DNA of 64,000 nt from Segetibacter sp. 3557_3 (GTDB lineage: Bacteria; Bacteroidota; Bacteroidia; Chitinophagales; Chitinophagaceae): NCBI RefSeq assembly GCF_004354985.1, contig NZ_SMSK01000009.1:1-64000 (forward strand), given 5' to 3'. The translations under genes were made by a program, and so were the position numbers. A model generated the notes under the pieces. The model searched no databases. It saw only the letters and a list, made by a program, of their open reading frames with translations, and had not been told where the DNA came from. Below, piece by piece: positions 18,169-28,678 of the stretch; position 1 is the first letter of the stretch; each line of letters opens with the position of its first letter.

Positions 18169-19314
18169 TTATTTCGTTGCAGAAACCATAGTCAGCTGTG
18201 GTTGCGACTTAACCTTTTCGGGCTTGATAACGATGCCTTCAGCCAGGTGGTCAAGTCCGCTGAATACAATACGGTCACCCGGTTTTACGCCTTCTTTTAC
18301 GATGTAATCATTACCTGCTTTACCAATGATAGTTAAAGCTTTCCTGAATACCTTATTGCTGTCGCCTACCGCGTAAACAAACACTTTGTCCTGCACTTCT
18401 ATGGTTGCCGCTTGCGGAACCAGCAGCGCATTGGTGTGTTGTTGCGGCAAGACAATTTTCCCGGTGTTTCCCGAACGTAAAAGACGTTGTGCATTGGGGA
18501 AAACAGCGCGCAGGGTTATTGCGCCGGTGTTTTTGTCGAAACGACCGTCAACCATATCTATCTTTCCCTTTTGAGGATAGATGGTATTATCGGCCAGTAC
18601 AAGAGAAACAGCAGGCAATTTTTTCAACTTGTCGTTGATGGATGTACCGTCATATTGCTTTTTGAAGTTGATAAAGTCAGCCTCAGCAAGGGAGAAGTAT
18701 GCGTAAACTTCATGTACATCCGAAAGGCCGGTGAGCGCTTCGGGATCAGTTGGGGAAACAAGGCTACCGCGCTTTCTTGGGAGCCGGCCAATAAAGCCGC
18801 TAACAGGTGCTTTTACCATGGTATAACCAAGATTGATCCTTGCAGACTCAACGCCTGCCCGGGCCTGGGCAGCATTCGCCACAGCAATTTTCTTTGCTGC
18901 AACGGCAACCTTTAGCTGGTAGTCGGATACCACTTTGTTCTGAACCAATGGAGTAAGCTTGTCAATTTCAAGCTGCGCGTTGGTGATGGCGGCGTCTGCT
19001 GCCTGCAGGCTTGCGGCTGCGCTGTTTAACTGTGCCTGGTACGGCTGCGGACTGATCCTGAAAAGCGGCTGCCCGGCACGAACATACTGCCCCTCGTCTA
19101 CTAAGACTTTATCGAGGAAGCCACTTACCTGTGGCCTGATTTCTACATCAACCTTACCCTGTAAAGCTGCTGTATAGCTGTGTTCGGTAGTTGCTGTTGC
19201 TGTTCCCACGGTTATCACTTCGGTTAACGGGGGTTCTGCAGCAGGGGCAGGTGTTTGGGGCTGGGAACATGCTACCAAAAGGGTGAGAAAACCTACGAAT
19301 AGAAAACTTTTCAT
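18169..19314 (-). CDS. RND efflux periplasmic adaptor lipoprotein (AcrA/MFP family)
   Basis: A 381-residue membrane-fusion protein linking the pump to the outer-membrane channel. I start at 19314, where the Met opens a lipoprotein signal MKSFLFVGFLTLLVACS with Cys16. An upstream in-frame Met at 19410 would read through an operator-like palindrome and lacks a signal. Order of domains: lipoyl half-motif (about 45-75), alpha-helical hairpin with Ala/Gln-rich repeats (about 80-140), second lipoyl half with GFIGRLP, beta-barrel and membrane-proximal domain ending near GDRIVFSGLDHL. Two TTAACAnTGTTAA-like operators lie between it and the TetR gene, so it is probably repressed by that regulator. Confidence 0.94.
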   Translation of the reverse strand: MKSFLFVGFLTLLVACSQPQTPAPAAEPPLTEVITVGTATATTEHSYTAALQGKVDVEIRPQVSGFLDKVLVDEGQYVRAGQPLFRISPQPYQAQLNSAAASLQAADAAITNAQLEIDKLTPLVQNKVVSDYQLKVAVAAKKIAVANAAQARAGVESARINLGYTMVKAPVSGFIGRLPRKRGSLVSPTDPEALTGLSDVHEVYAYFSLAEADFINFKKQYDGTSINDKLKKLPAVSLVLADNTIYPQKGKIDMVDGRFDKNTGAITLRAVFPNAQRLLRSGNTGKIVLPQQHTNALLVPQAATIEVQDKVFVYAVGDSNKVFRKALTIIGKAGNDYIVKEGVKPGDRIVFSGLDHLAEGIVIKPEKVKSQPQLTMVSATK

Positions 19315-19325
19315 GATTAAACTGT

Positions 19326-19338
19326 TTAACAGTGTTAG
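19326..19338. promoter_or_regulatory. TetR operator candidate, site 1
   Basis: TTAACAGTGTTAG, a 13-bp palindrome with one end mismatch, 12 bases upstream of the adaptor start. It matches the sites at 19411 and 20065. Confidence 0.6.
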
Positions 19339-19410
19339 ATTTTGGGACAAAAAAAATGCGGGATTAGTCAAAATATATGGAGATGTATTATGAGAACAGC
19401 AATAAGTCAT

Positions 19411-19423
19411 TTAACAGCGTTAA
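19411..19423. promoter_or_regulatory. TetR operator candidate, site 2
   Basis: TTAACAGCGTTAA, the same 13-bp palindrome with one internal mismatch, between the TetR stop codon and the adaptor gene. Confidence 0.6.
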
Positions 19424-19441
19424 CCAATTTGGCAAAAAAAA

Positions 19442-20038
19442 TCAAGATTGCATAGCATTGATAATGCCACCGATCGCATCCGTCAGAACTTGTTTATTCA
19501 TTTCGTCAGATGTGCCCTGGTTGACAAGATTAATTGAGATCAGCCCATGCACTACCGACCATAAGGTGTAGTAACGTCTGCAAACCTCGTTTTCCGATTG
19601 GGCATCTTTTCCCAACAATTGCCTGATTACATCGGTAACCAACCTTGCGGGAGCCTCTGCTTCAGGTGTTTTTTGTGCTGCGCAACAATTCATTGAAACC
19701 CCAAACATCAGTTGGTATAACTCTTTCTTTTTAAAAGCGAAATTCCAGTAAGCCATCCACATGGCTTCAAGTTGTTCACCGGGAAGCTTGTATTTGTCGC
19801 GGGCATCTTCCATCTCCTTTGCCAGGTATAAGTAACCTTTCTTATTCAATTCCGCGAGTATCGCCTCCTTATTCGAAAAGTACTCGTAGATTATGGGAGC
19901 GGTATACTCAATTTCATCAGCTATCTTACGCATGCTTAAAGCCTGCCATCCCTCCTCTTTAACAATTTTATAGGCGGCTTCAAGGATGCTCGTCCTCGTT
20001 TCGTCTTTTAATCGTTGTATTCGTTCTTTGCTTGCCAT
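19442..20038 (-). CDS. TetR/AcrR-family transcriptional repressor of the efflux operon
   Basis: A 198-residue regulator with a TetR helix-turn-helix at about residues 14-60 (TRTSILEAAYKIV, then SMRKIADEIEYTAPIIYEYF). The C-terminal ligand-binding half contains a CC pair (MNCCAA). It is the first gene before adaptor, pump and channel, all on the minus strand, and a perfect copy of the TTAACAnTGTTAA palindrome sits directly after its own candidate -7 box, with two more before the adaptor. This supports autorepression and repression of the pump operon. The inducer cannot be predicted. Confidence 0.93.
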   Translation of the reverse strand: MASKERIQRLKDETRTSILEAAYKIVKEEGWQALSMRKIADEIEYTAPIIYEYFSNKEAILAELNKKGYLYLAKEMEDARDKYKLPGEQLEAMWMAYWNFAFKKKELYQLMFGVSMNCCAAQKTPEAEAPARLVTDVIRQLLGKDAQSENEVCRRYYTLWSVVHGLISINLVNQGTSDEMNKQVLTDAIGGIINAMQS

Positions 20039-20064
20039 CGTAGATATTTACACACTTAAATCAT

Positions 20065-20077
20065 TTAACACTGTTAA
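20065..20077. promoter_or_regulatory. TetR operator candidate, site 3 (perfect palindrome)
   Basis: TTAACACTGTTAA is a perfect 13-bp palindrome 26 bases upstream of the tetR start. It abuts the candidate -7 element, where a bound repressor would block transcription initiation. Confidence 0.7.
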
Positions 20078-20107
20078 GTAAAGGTAAGCTGCTTTCAGAT
20101 TACCAAA
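20078..20107 (-). promoter_or_regulatory. Candidate promoter of the tetR-efflux operon
   Basis: On the minus strand TTTG (20104-20107), a 17-base spacer and TACCTTTAC (20078-20086) form a near-consensus Bacteroidota promoter (TTTG / TAnnTTTG, last G changed to A). Confidence 0.5.
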
Positions 20108-20153
20108 CAAATCTTTTTTATTTTTTTGTTTTTTATTGATTATTCATGATGCA

Positions 20154-20284
20154 ATGTCGTTTAGTTAAGCCGATTATGTAATTTGTTTGCCCAGCCACTT
20201 CCAATGGTACAAGAGTGCGACGCAACGATGTCCTAAAGAATTCCTGTGGCCGGGTCCATAAAAATTTGCTTAAGTAAACGGCAT
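20154..20284. repeat. Dispersed inverted-repeat (MITE-like) element, intact copy
   Basis: A 131-bp unit with terminal inverted repeats ATGTCGTTTAGTTAAG and CTTAAGTAAACGGCAT and the conserved core GTACAAGAGTGCGACGCAAC. It fills most of the 20039-20342 gap. No transposase is present within it. Confidence 0.75.
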
Positions 20285-20342
20285 AGATTCATGATGGCAG
20301 ATCTAAATGATCGCTGTTTCTCAGGAACTTCTTCCCTGATGG

Positions 20343-22505
<2,163 letters not shown>

Positions 22506-22609
22506 TTAATGGTGATTTCAAGGATCAGCGAATAGTCGGGGGTAAAGTAGTAATAGTTCAACAAGCGTAACGAATGGTTGTTCATTTATTTCTTGCAGCA
22601 AACCCGGCG

Positions 22610-22712
22610 AATAGCGGTTTGCCGTACAAGCGAGCCCGTCCGAATGGCTGGCCGGGCGGACGTGGCAAGGATGCATCGGTAACGACTAAATGCCGGTTCC
22701 AAGAGAAAACTT
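22610..22712. repeat. Dispersed repeat copy with GC-rich core
   Basis: A variant of the dispersed element whose core is replaced by a GC-rich hairpin (CCGTCCG pairing with CGGGCGG). Positions 22624-22668 are identical, in opposite orientation, to 60897-60941 (45 bp). The right part (CCGGTTCCAAGAGAAAACTT) corresponds to the GGGTCCAAAAGAAATTTCTT end of the standard copies. It occupies the 22488-22881 gap, which shows nothing else I can interpret. Confidence 0.65.
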
Positions 22713-22881
22713 TATTGCGGCAACTGCAACCGAAACCCATATCGCACCCATAATCCGGCCCCGTTGGTTTGCACGCACCTGGAAATAGCTTACTAAAGCA
22801 AACAGCACCTGCTATTTGCAAGTGCTGTTTGCGGGTTTCGCCAACTCTCTATGTTGAATATCGAACTTTGCAATTAAAGCC

Positions 22882-25782
22882 TTATTGTTGGTTAGTCCCA
22901 GATCTTTCACCTGTTGTTTCCGCCATTTGTGCTCCTGAAACCATACGACCGCCAGCCTGGTCTAACGCCTCTCTGCTGCTCACCTCAGTGAAAACATCTT
23001 TACTAACGATGCTGCGCTGCTGAATTAAACGGGTTTGCGTGCGCGTTTTGCTGAAGGAAAGCACGGGCATATTGCCGATGGTTTCTGCAATCATTAACGT
23101 ATCCACTATGGCATTTTCCAAACCAAGCTCCTTGCGTAAGTTGATATCCCGAATGGCAAGCTTTGCGCCGCGTGATATGACGTATAAATTTCCTGCCGCG
23201 TCTTGTACCAGCGTACCATCTTTGAGTGAAGCAGGGCTGTCCTGTGCTGAAGCACTCACGAGGAAGGACTGGTAAACAAACCATACCTGGATCTCAGCGA
23301 TATTCGCAAGGTTGATGTTCGCATTAGCGAGCTCCTCCTTTTCGATGTACAAACGCCAGTCAGCGGCTACACCACGTCCCCAGAAGTCGATCCCGGGCTC
23401 ACTGCCATCAAGTACGCCAATATCACTGGTCAGGGCAGACTGCTTTGCAATCACCACCCCTTTCCTGGGAAGCAGGGTTGCTTCGATAATGTTGCCGTTC
23501 CTTTTCTTTTCGCTATAACTTCCGGTATGCTCAACGATCGCGGTAATGGCATCCGAGTTGGAGGTTGCACCCACAAACGCTACATAAACCGTTTCCGCTT
23601 TTGCTTCGTACCTGCTGGAAGGCAAATCAGAAAGCCTTACCGCAAAGTTTAGCTCTGCCGAACTTTTGAATTTATTGAGTATTGCAGTGTCTTTGAAAGA
23701 AACCTTATGGTAGTCGTACACCCAGCTTCCTACGGTGAAGTAATTGTCGTACTGCTGGCGATAATTAAGCAGGTTGGCAAAAGTGCTCCAGGACTGCTGG
23801 TAGGCTGCAATCAATGTCGTCAACGATATGAGCCCACTTTTATAATTTGCGATTTTGTCGGGGTGAATGTATCCGTAATCAAAGCGGATGTCCTTCGACT
23901 TGTCTACCAGGGTATAGATCTCAAGTGAACGGGCAGCAAAGAATGCATATTTTGTTAGTATGTTCATGTACTGTTGCGCAATCCTGATCAGGCTGAATGA
24001 AGCATTTTCAAGCACTTTCACATCGCTGGAAAGCGCTGCGAGTTGCTGTTGTGCCGCAGCCTTATTTGCCTGTGCCTGGGTAAGGCGTTTTTGAGCCGCC
24101 TGCAAGGCAAAAATTGCCTGTCCCTGGTGCATTTGAGCGATTACCTGCTGGTGTGCAAATTCGATCGCCTGTTGGATCAATGCCCTGTACTCTTCATCTT
24201 CTACATTCGACTGGTTTGCATCTTCCATCATTTTAGTAAAGCTGATGATGGTCTTTACACCTTTGGATATCTCCTCGATAAAACCAGGTAAACCTTTAGC
24301 TTCTTTCTTTAGCTTGTCAAGCTCTGTTTGATCAGCATCAGGGTTAGTAGCCTGTTTGATGATTTCGCCAACACCTGCACTTTCTACGGTGTCGAGAATA
24401 ACAGCTATGGAAGTTGCTGCCCCAACAAGGCTGGTACCCATGGTAGGGATTGCAGCAATTACGCTTACTACTGCTCCTACCACCCCTATTACAATACCAA
24501 GCACGTCTACCTGCGCGTTTGCAAGTTCTTCTTTGCGCTCTTCAACTTTTTTCTTGATTTCTTCGATCCGCTGGTTAGCGCGGATAACTTCTTTATCGGC
24601 AATGTCCTTACCAATGGTGGCTGCGTTAAGATCGGAGGTAAGGGCATCGATGATGCCGTCTAATGCGGCGACTTCGCGTTCGAGGTCTTTCTTCTTCTGG
24701 GTCAACTGCACTTCGCTAAGCAACATGTTTGAGGCAGACTGGAAAATACCATGAACCATTCCGTGGTACTTTGTATAAACTTCTTCGTAACGATCAAAGT
24801 CGGGAATTACATCTGCATACCGGGATAAGCCGAGGATATTCATGTTGCCCAAAAGCTGGTTGCGGTAAGCTGTAGCATGGGTATTTGCAGGATCCAATTC
24901 CTTTACCCGGTCAAACTCGTCCTGTGCAATTTTAAGGTACGACTGGTTGTGATAACCGAAGGCACGGTAGTAATATTCGCCAATCGCAAAACGGTAATCT
25001 GCCCATTCTTTTAATGGCACCTCTACGGCGGCAAGTGCGGCTTTATAATTTGCGGCAATGAGGCTGGTTGCGGTGTATATGCCATTTGCACCTGTTGCAC
25101 CTACACTGCCCGTATTTCCAACCGGTCCGGTTTTGCCGTTGGTGCCCATTACACAAAAGGTACCGTTTGGCTTGCACCATTCAACACCTTCACCACCAGG
25201 ACCGCCAAAGCCGCCCGGCCCACCGGCGCCTCCTGGCCCACCTGGTACCAATGTTAGAGGAGAAGTGATCCCGCTGATTTGTTTGGTAATATATGAAATC
25301 GCAAGTGTACCGCCTTTTCCGCCGGCACCACCTGTAAGACCTGTGCCGCCTTTGCCACCATCGCCACCATCGTTGCCGGTTGCAGTTGAAATTCCGTCCT
25401 TGCCGGGAGCCCCGGTTGCGCCACGAAGTCCTTTTCCACCGATCCCGCCTTTTAACATAAAGCCGGTTCCACCTTGCCAGTTCCGGCAAATGATATTAAG
25501 CTTTCTGCCGGCGTGACCGGGTAAGCCGTCAGCAGGAACGGTTGTAACGGTAAGTTTAATGGTACCATTAGTCGTATCGTAGTGATCGGCAACCATGACA
25601 AGGTCACAATCCGGAAGTTCAAAAGTGTAGCCATCCTGTATGGAAATTTCCCTGGCGGCCAGTAAGATTTTTCGGTTTCCCTGCTGCCCTGCAGGTGCCG
25701 GTTGGGCGAGGGTGTTAATGAGATGCGATTTCAGCTGCGGATTCAATACGATCCGGTCGCGAAACATGGTAATTCTGTACAT
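22882..25782 (-). CDS. Collagen-like protein with a Tc-toxin-A-like helical/pore-forming region
   Basis: A 966-residue protein of unusual architecture. Residues 1-100 form a predicted beta-rich head. Residues 103-235 are a Gly-rich, collagen-like stretch (GXY runs such as GATGAPGKDG, plus GGPGG blocks) split by a Cys-containing loop (EWCKPNGTFC). Residues 240-340 look TPR-like. Residues 350-425 form a long coiled coil, followed by a hydrophobic hairpin (427-463, VLGIVIGVVGAVVSVIAA and SLVGAATSIAVIL) and further coiled coil (530-600), as in alpha-helical pore formers. Residues 700-842 resemble the C-terminal part of Tc toxin A subunits (GRGVAADWRLYI, then IAEIQVWFVYQSF). Residues 855-905 resemble a small DGTLV...YVI repeat domain. 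No signal peptide or T9SS tail is visible. The family link is inferred from pattern and order. Confidence 0.6.
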   Translation of the reverse strand: MYRITMFRDRIVLNPQLKSHLINTLAQPAPAGQQGNRKILLAAREISIQDGYTFELPDCDLVMVADHYDTTNGTIKLTVTTVPADGLPGHAGRKLNIICRNWQGGTGFMLKGGIGGKGLRGATGAPGKDGISTATGNDGGDGGKGGTGLTGGAGGKGGTLAISYITKQISGITSPLTLVPGGPGGAGGPGGFGGPGGEGVEWCKPNGTFCVMGTNGKTGPVGNTGSVGATGANGIYTATSLIAANYKAALAAVEVPLKEWADYRFAIGEYYYRAFGYHNQSYLKIAQDEFDRVKELDPANTHATAYRNQLLGNMNILGLSRYADVIPDFDRYEEVYTKYHGMVHGIFQSASNMLLSEVQLTQKKKDLEREVAALDGIIDALTSDLNAATIGKDIADKEVIRANQRIEEIKKKVEERKEELANAQVDVLGIVIGVVGAVVSVIAAIPTMGTSLVGAATSIAVILDTVESAGVGEIIKQATNPDADQTELDKLKKEAKGLPGFIEEISKGVKTIISFTKMMEDANQSNVEDEEYRALIQQAIEFAHQQVIAQMHQGQAIFALQAAQKRLTQAQANKAAAQQQLAALSSDVKVLENASFSLIRIAQQYMNILTKYAFFAARSLEIYTLVDKSKDIRFDYGYIHPDKIANYKSGLISLTTLIAAYQQSWSTFANLLNYRQQYDNYFTVGSWVYDYHKVSFKDTAILNKFKSSAELNFAVRLSDLPSSRYEAKAETVYVAFVGATSNSDAITAIVEHTGSYSEKKRNGNIIEATLLPRKGVVIAKQSALTSDIGVLDGSEPGIDFWGRGVAADWRLYIEKEELANANINLANIAEIQVWFVYQSFLVSASAQDSPASLKDGTLVQDAAGNLYVISRGAKLAIRDINLRKELGLENAIVDTLMIAETIGNMPVLSFSKTRTQTRLIQQRSIVSKDVFTEVSSREALDQAGGRMVSGAQMAETTGERSGTNQQ

Positions 25783-26513
25783 GAGCTTTGGTTTGATAGA
25801 TTATTGATGAATAAAAAATTTTACAGATTGTAGCAGATGATCCCCGCTGGCATCTTGTGTTTGCCTTTTGCGGCTGATATGATCGGGGCGTGTTTCAGAC
25901 GCAGAACCATTAAACCTTCCACTGTGCAGGATCTTCTGTGTGGGTTGGTTTATAGCGCCTTTCGATGCGGACACCGGAAGCTGCGTCATGAAAACCCGGG
26001 GCGTGGAAATGCCGGAACGATAATCAGCCAGCAGCGTTATTGGTAATCTGCTGATGAAGTAAAAGTAGTTTCGGGGGGCAGTGCTTTGCAAATGCAAACA
26101 GCAAGCGGTGAAAACGGATCAGCAAATGGTTTATCGCACGGAATCGACTGCCCCGGCGGTACAATTGTTGATCACTTTACAGGAGGGTAGAAGCTTAATT
26201 TGTAAATACCAGGGCTGGGGTTGATGATTGTTTTGGTGGACCAAAAACCAAAAGGACCGGCAGAAGTAAGTTGGTAGTGCGGCATTCAGCAGGGATTATG
26301 ATTTCGTATGTGATCCGGCAGGCAATCTAAAGGAGTCGGGATAGTTGAGCCAGTGACCTTTAATTTTGCACTGTTGATCGATGTGTTACAAGAAATGCCA
26401 TTGGAAATCCTACATTCGGCCCGAATATCATTCCGGTGAAATTGAAGACAACTAAACTCGCCGGGTTATCAGGATGAACACTAAACCATTAATCGAATAA
26501 TCACAACAGTTTT
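25783..26513. other. Intergenic region between divergent genes
   Basis: About 730 bases between the minus-strand collagen/Tc-like gene and the plus-strand methyltransferase gene. A 98-codon minus-strand frame at 25801-26097 ends 19 bases before the large gene, but its sequence has no recognisable family or signal and I do not call it. A candidate -7 box for the methyltransferase is listed separately. Nothing else is interpretable. Confidence 0.5.
26361..26369 (+). promoter_or_regulatory. Candidate -7 promoter box
   Basis: TAATTTTGC is a perfect match to TAnnTTTGY, 145 bases upstream of the methyltransferase start. No well-spaced TTTG -33 element is seen. Confidence 0.35.
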
Positions 26514-27056
26514 ATGAAAGCTTTTTTAAACGAGGCGCTGAAGAATATGCGTCAGACGGGGTCGTTGGTAGAGAGTTCGGTGTACCTGGTCGACAAAATG
26601 ATAGAAGGAATAGACTTCAACCAAAACCTCCGGATTGTTGAGCTGGGCGCCGGAACCGGGATTATCACCAAACGTTTGGTGAAAGAAATGAACGAGGACT
26701 CAACCCTTGCTGCATATGAAATCAACAATGACCTTTTTAGTAAGCTGCAGGAAAATGAAGATAAGCGGTTAACGTTATTCAACGAAGACGTTACTACGAT
26801 TGAACAACATTTCGCGGTTAATGCGGTCGACTATGTTATTTCCGGATTACCCCTGGCGAATATCGAGGCAGAAAAAAAGACGTCTATACTGCACGCATGC
26901 CATAAAGTAATTAGACCTGGTGGCTTTTATATTCAGTTTCAGTACTCCCGTAAAGACCTTTCTCTACTTAAAGAGTTTTTCCCCAAAGTTGATGCGCGCT
27001 TTACTTTACTAAACCTGCCGCCAGCGTTTGTTTATTATGCGCAGAAAGAGGATTAA
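26514..27056 (+). CDS. SAM-dependent methyltransferase, phospholipid N-methyltransferase-like
   Basis: A 180-residue class I methyltransferase. The N-terminus (FLNEALKNMRQTGSLVESS) resembles the membrane-contacting start of PmtA-type enzymes. The SAM-binding glycine motif VELGAGTG is at 42-49, an acidic ribose-binding residue follows in AAYEIN, and a SGLPL motif (110-114) matches the post-II region of bacterial phospholipid and ornithine-lipid N-methyltransferases. These act on phosphatidylethanolamine or aminolipids at the cytoplasmic membrane. It is a single gene with its own promoter candidate and no neighbour in the same direction. An rRNA dimethyltransferase relation (KsgA-like fold) is less likely because the SGLPL motif replaces the NLPY-type motif. 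Confidence 0.75.
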   Translation: MKAFLNEALKNMRQTGSLVESSVYLVDKMIEGIDFNQNLRIVELGAGTGIITKRLVKEMNEDSTLAAYEINNDLFSKLQENEDKRLTLFNEDVTTIEQHFAVNAVDYVISGLPLANIEAEKKTSILHACHKVIRPGGFYIQFQYSRKDLSLLKEFFPKVDARFTLLNLPPAFVYYAQKED

Positions 27057-27164
27057 TCAATTTTATCCATTTTATTTAATAGGGCTCAGATGCGACCCGC
27101 GTTTCTCACCAGGGGGTACGTTTCAGTGCAGGTCCTGTTTCCACAACTTATTTATTAGCAACTG

Positions 27165-28493
27165 CTAATTCTCGAGCATAAGCGAGGCAGACGCAACTTT
27201 CTTTTGTTTGGTTAATAAGCTAAATAGGGCAACAACGGCTAATATCACCACCAAATACAATCCATATCCTGCAGAATCAAACAGCAACCGCGTAACGATA
27301 TTTGGCTTGGTGGTTAGCGTTTCAACAATCCAGGCGATAGCGGTGGTAATCGCTGGCAAGGCTAAAGTCAGCCGGGTATAGCTGAATAGCGAACTGCGAC
27401 TAAGGATAATGAGCGAAGGAATGGTTGTAGCCATCACAAACAATTGCATGAATTGAACGCCGGTGTTAAAACCAAGCATACTTAGTGCATTGCGACCGCT
27501 ATCGAGATGAAGGTTTGGTAATGTAGCGCTAAAGGCTAAACCATGCAATACCGCAAATAGGAAGATGAAAAGATTTTCTTTACCTCGGATGATGGGCCAG
27601 AGCGCATGAACAGCCATCAAAAGCAACAACAATGCTACAGCGATTGCCATTATAGACGGCGGCAACCGAAACCCATTCACAGCCGCTGCAAGCAGGGAAA
27701 GACAATGACCAAGGGTTATAGCAAGTGCAATCCCTAATGTGCGCTTTACAACCACCCGTGTGGACACTGGAGTAGACCAACGGCTGCTTAACGAAATAAC
27801 GGTAACCGGGATCAACATCAAGACCAAAAACAAAAGGTCATCCGTACCCCGCGCAACATGGCCAAAACCCATTCTCATCATGGCTGTGAATCCCATCCAT
27901 TTGCTGCCATTGAGTTTGATGTCGATATACGGCTGCTGATTACCGCTGATTAACCCCAATTGTATCGGCTCATTAGTTATGAGACCGCCATCCCAATCCT
28001 GCCGAACGTAGAAACGTGCGGAGTGGGTATTGGCGCTGTGCAAGATGACATTATAATGCAACCTGAACTCCCGGGTATTTTGCCCAGAAGGAGGAAGGAT
28101 CAGTACGGTGGCGGTTAGCTCCCGGTGACTGCCTCCACCGTTCTGAATACTGTTCCCGATGGTTAAAGTTTGCACCTCCGTGGTCCATGGCTTATCGAGA
28201 CCGCTTTCTGCCCTTACATGCTGAACAAAGTATGAACTGATTGCCTCACCTGATTGCTTGAGCAGAGCGTCAGGATCTGTTACCAGAGTCCTGCCTAGTG
28301 CGGAGGTCAGTTCAGGTAGGGGTACCTGAAGTTCCAATAAAACCATATCGGGTTTAATGTCGAGCAGCACAACGCTTTCGCGGGTTGACTGAGCAGACAG
28401 GTTGTTGGGCAGGAAGTAGAAACTTAGGGCTAAAATTATTATCAACCTGCCGGCAGCACAGCTGTGTTTAATATGTCGCACAATTGTCAACAT
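27165..28493 (-). CDS. HupE/UreJ-family membrane protein with an extracytoplasmic N-terminal domain
   Basis: A 442-residue protein with a signal peptide or first membrane helix (about 15-35, ending LSAQ), an extracytoplasmic beta-rich domain (about 36-210) and a C-terminal block of about seven membrane helices. The latter starts with MGFGHVARGTDDLLFLVLML, the variant of the HupE/UreJ_2 motif G.xH...G.DHLLF, here with DDLLF. A second conserved part is GHCLSLLAA. Members of this family are implicated in nickel or cobalt uptake near hydrogenase or urease genes, but no such genes are in this window, so the substrate is unknown. It is followed convergently by the methyltransferase gene. Confidence 0.8.
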   Translation of the reverse strand: MLTIVRHIKHSCAAGRLIIILALSFYFLPNNLSAQSTRESVVLLDIKPDMVLLELQVPLPELTSALGRTLVTDPDALLKQSGEAISSYFVQHVRAESGLDKPWTTEVQTLTIGNSIQNGGGSHRELTATVLILPPSGQNTREFRLHYNVILHSANTHSARFYVRQDWDGGLITNEPIQLGLISGNQQPYIDIKLNGSKWMGFTAMMRMGFGHVARGTDDLLFLVLMLIPVTVISLSSRWSTPVSTRVVVKRTLGIALAITLGHCLSLLAAAVNGFRLPPSIMAIAVALLLLLMAVHALWPIIRGKENLFIFLFAVLHGLAFSATLPNLHLDSGRNALSMLGFNTGVQFMQLFVMATTIPSLIILSRSSLFSYTRLTLALPAITTAIAWIVETLTTKPNIVTRLLFDSAGYGLYLVVILAVVALFSLLTKQKKVASASLMLEN

Positions 28494-28678
28494 AGCTTAT
28501 ACAATTAATCGCCATTATGCTAATGGGTTTGATGGTTATGGAAGCAGGCAATTAAGCCCTAGTTTAAAAATTAAAAGTGTTGTAACCGGTATTACTGGGT
28601 GTTTTCCACTTTTAGTAAAAATGTGCATATAAGTGACGAAGAAGCGGCGTTGTCAGTTGCATATTGCCGTTATTCATT

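Noticed and set aside
25058-25516. 152-codon proline-rich plus-strand frame
   Set aside because: It is the complement of the collagen-like Gly-rich stretch on the minus strand; its Pro-rich composition is a frame artefact.
25801-26097. 98-codon minus-strand frame upstream of the collagen/Tc-like gene
   Set aside because: Its composition has no coding signature and no family; its position just before a gene is not enough support.
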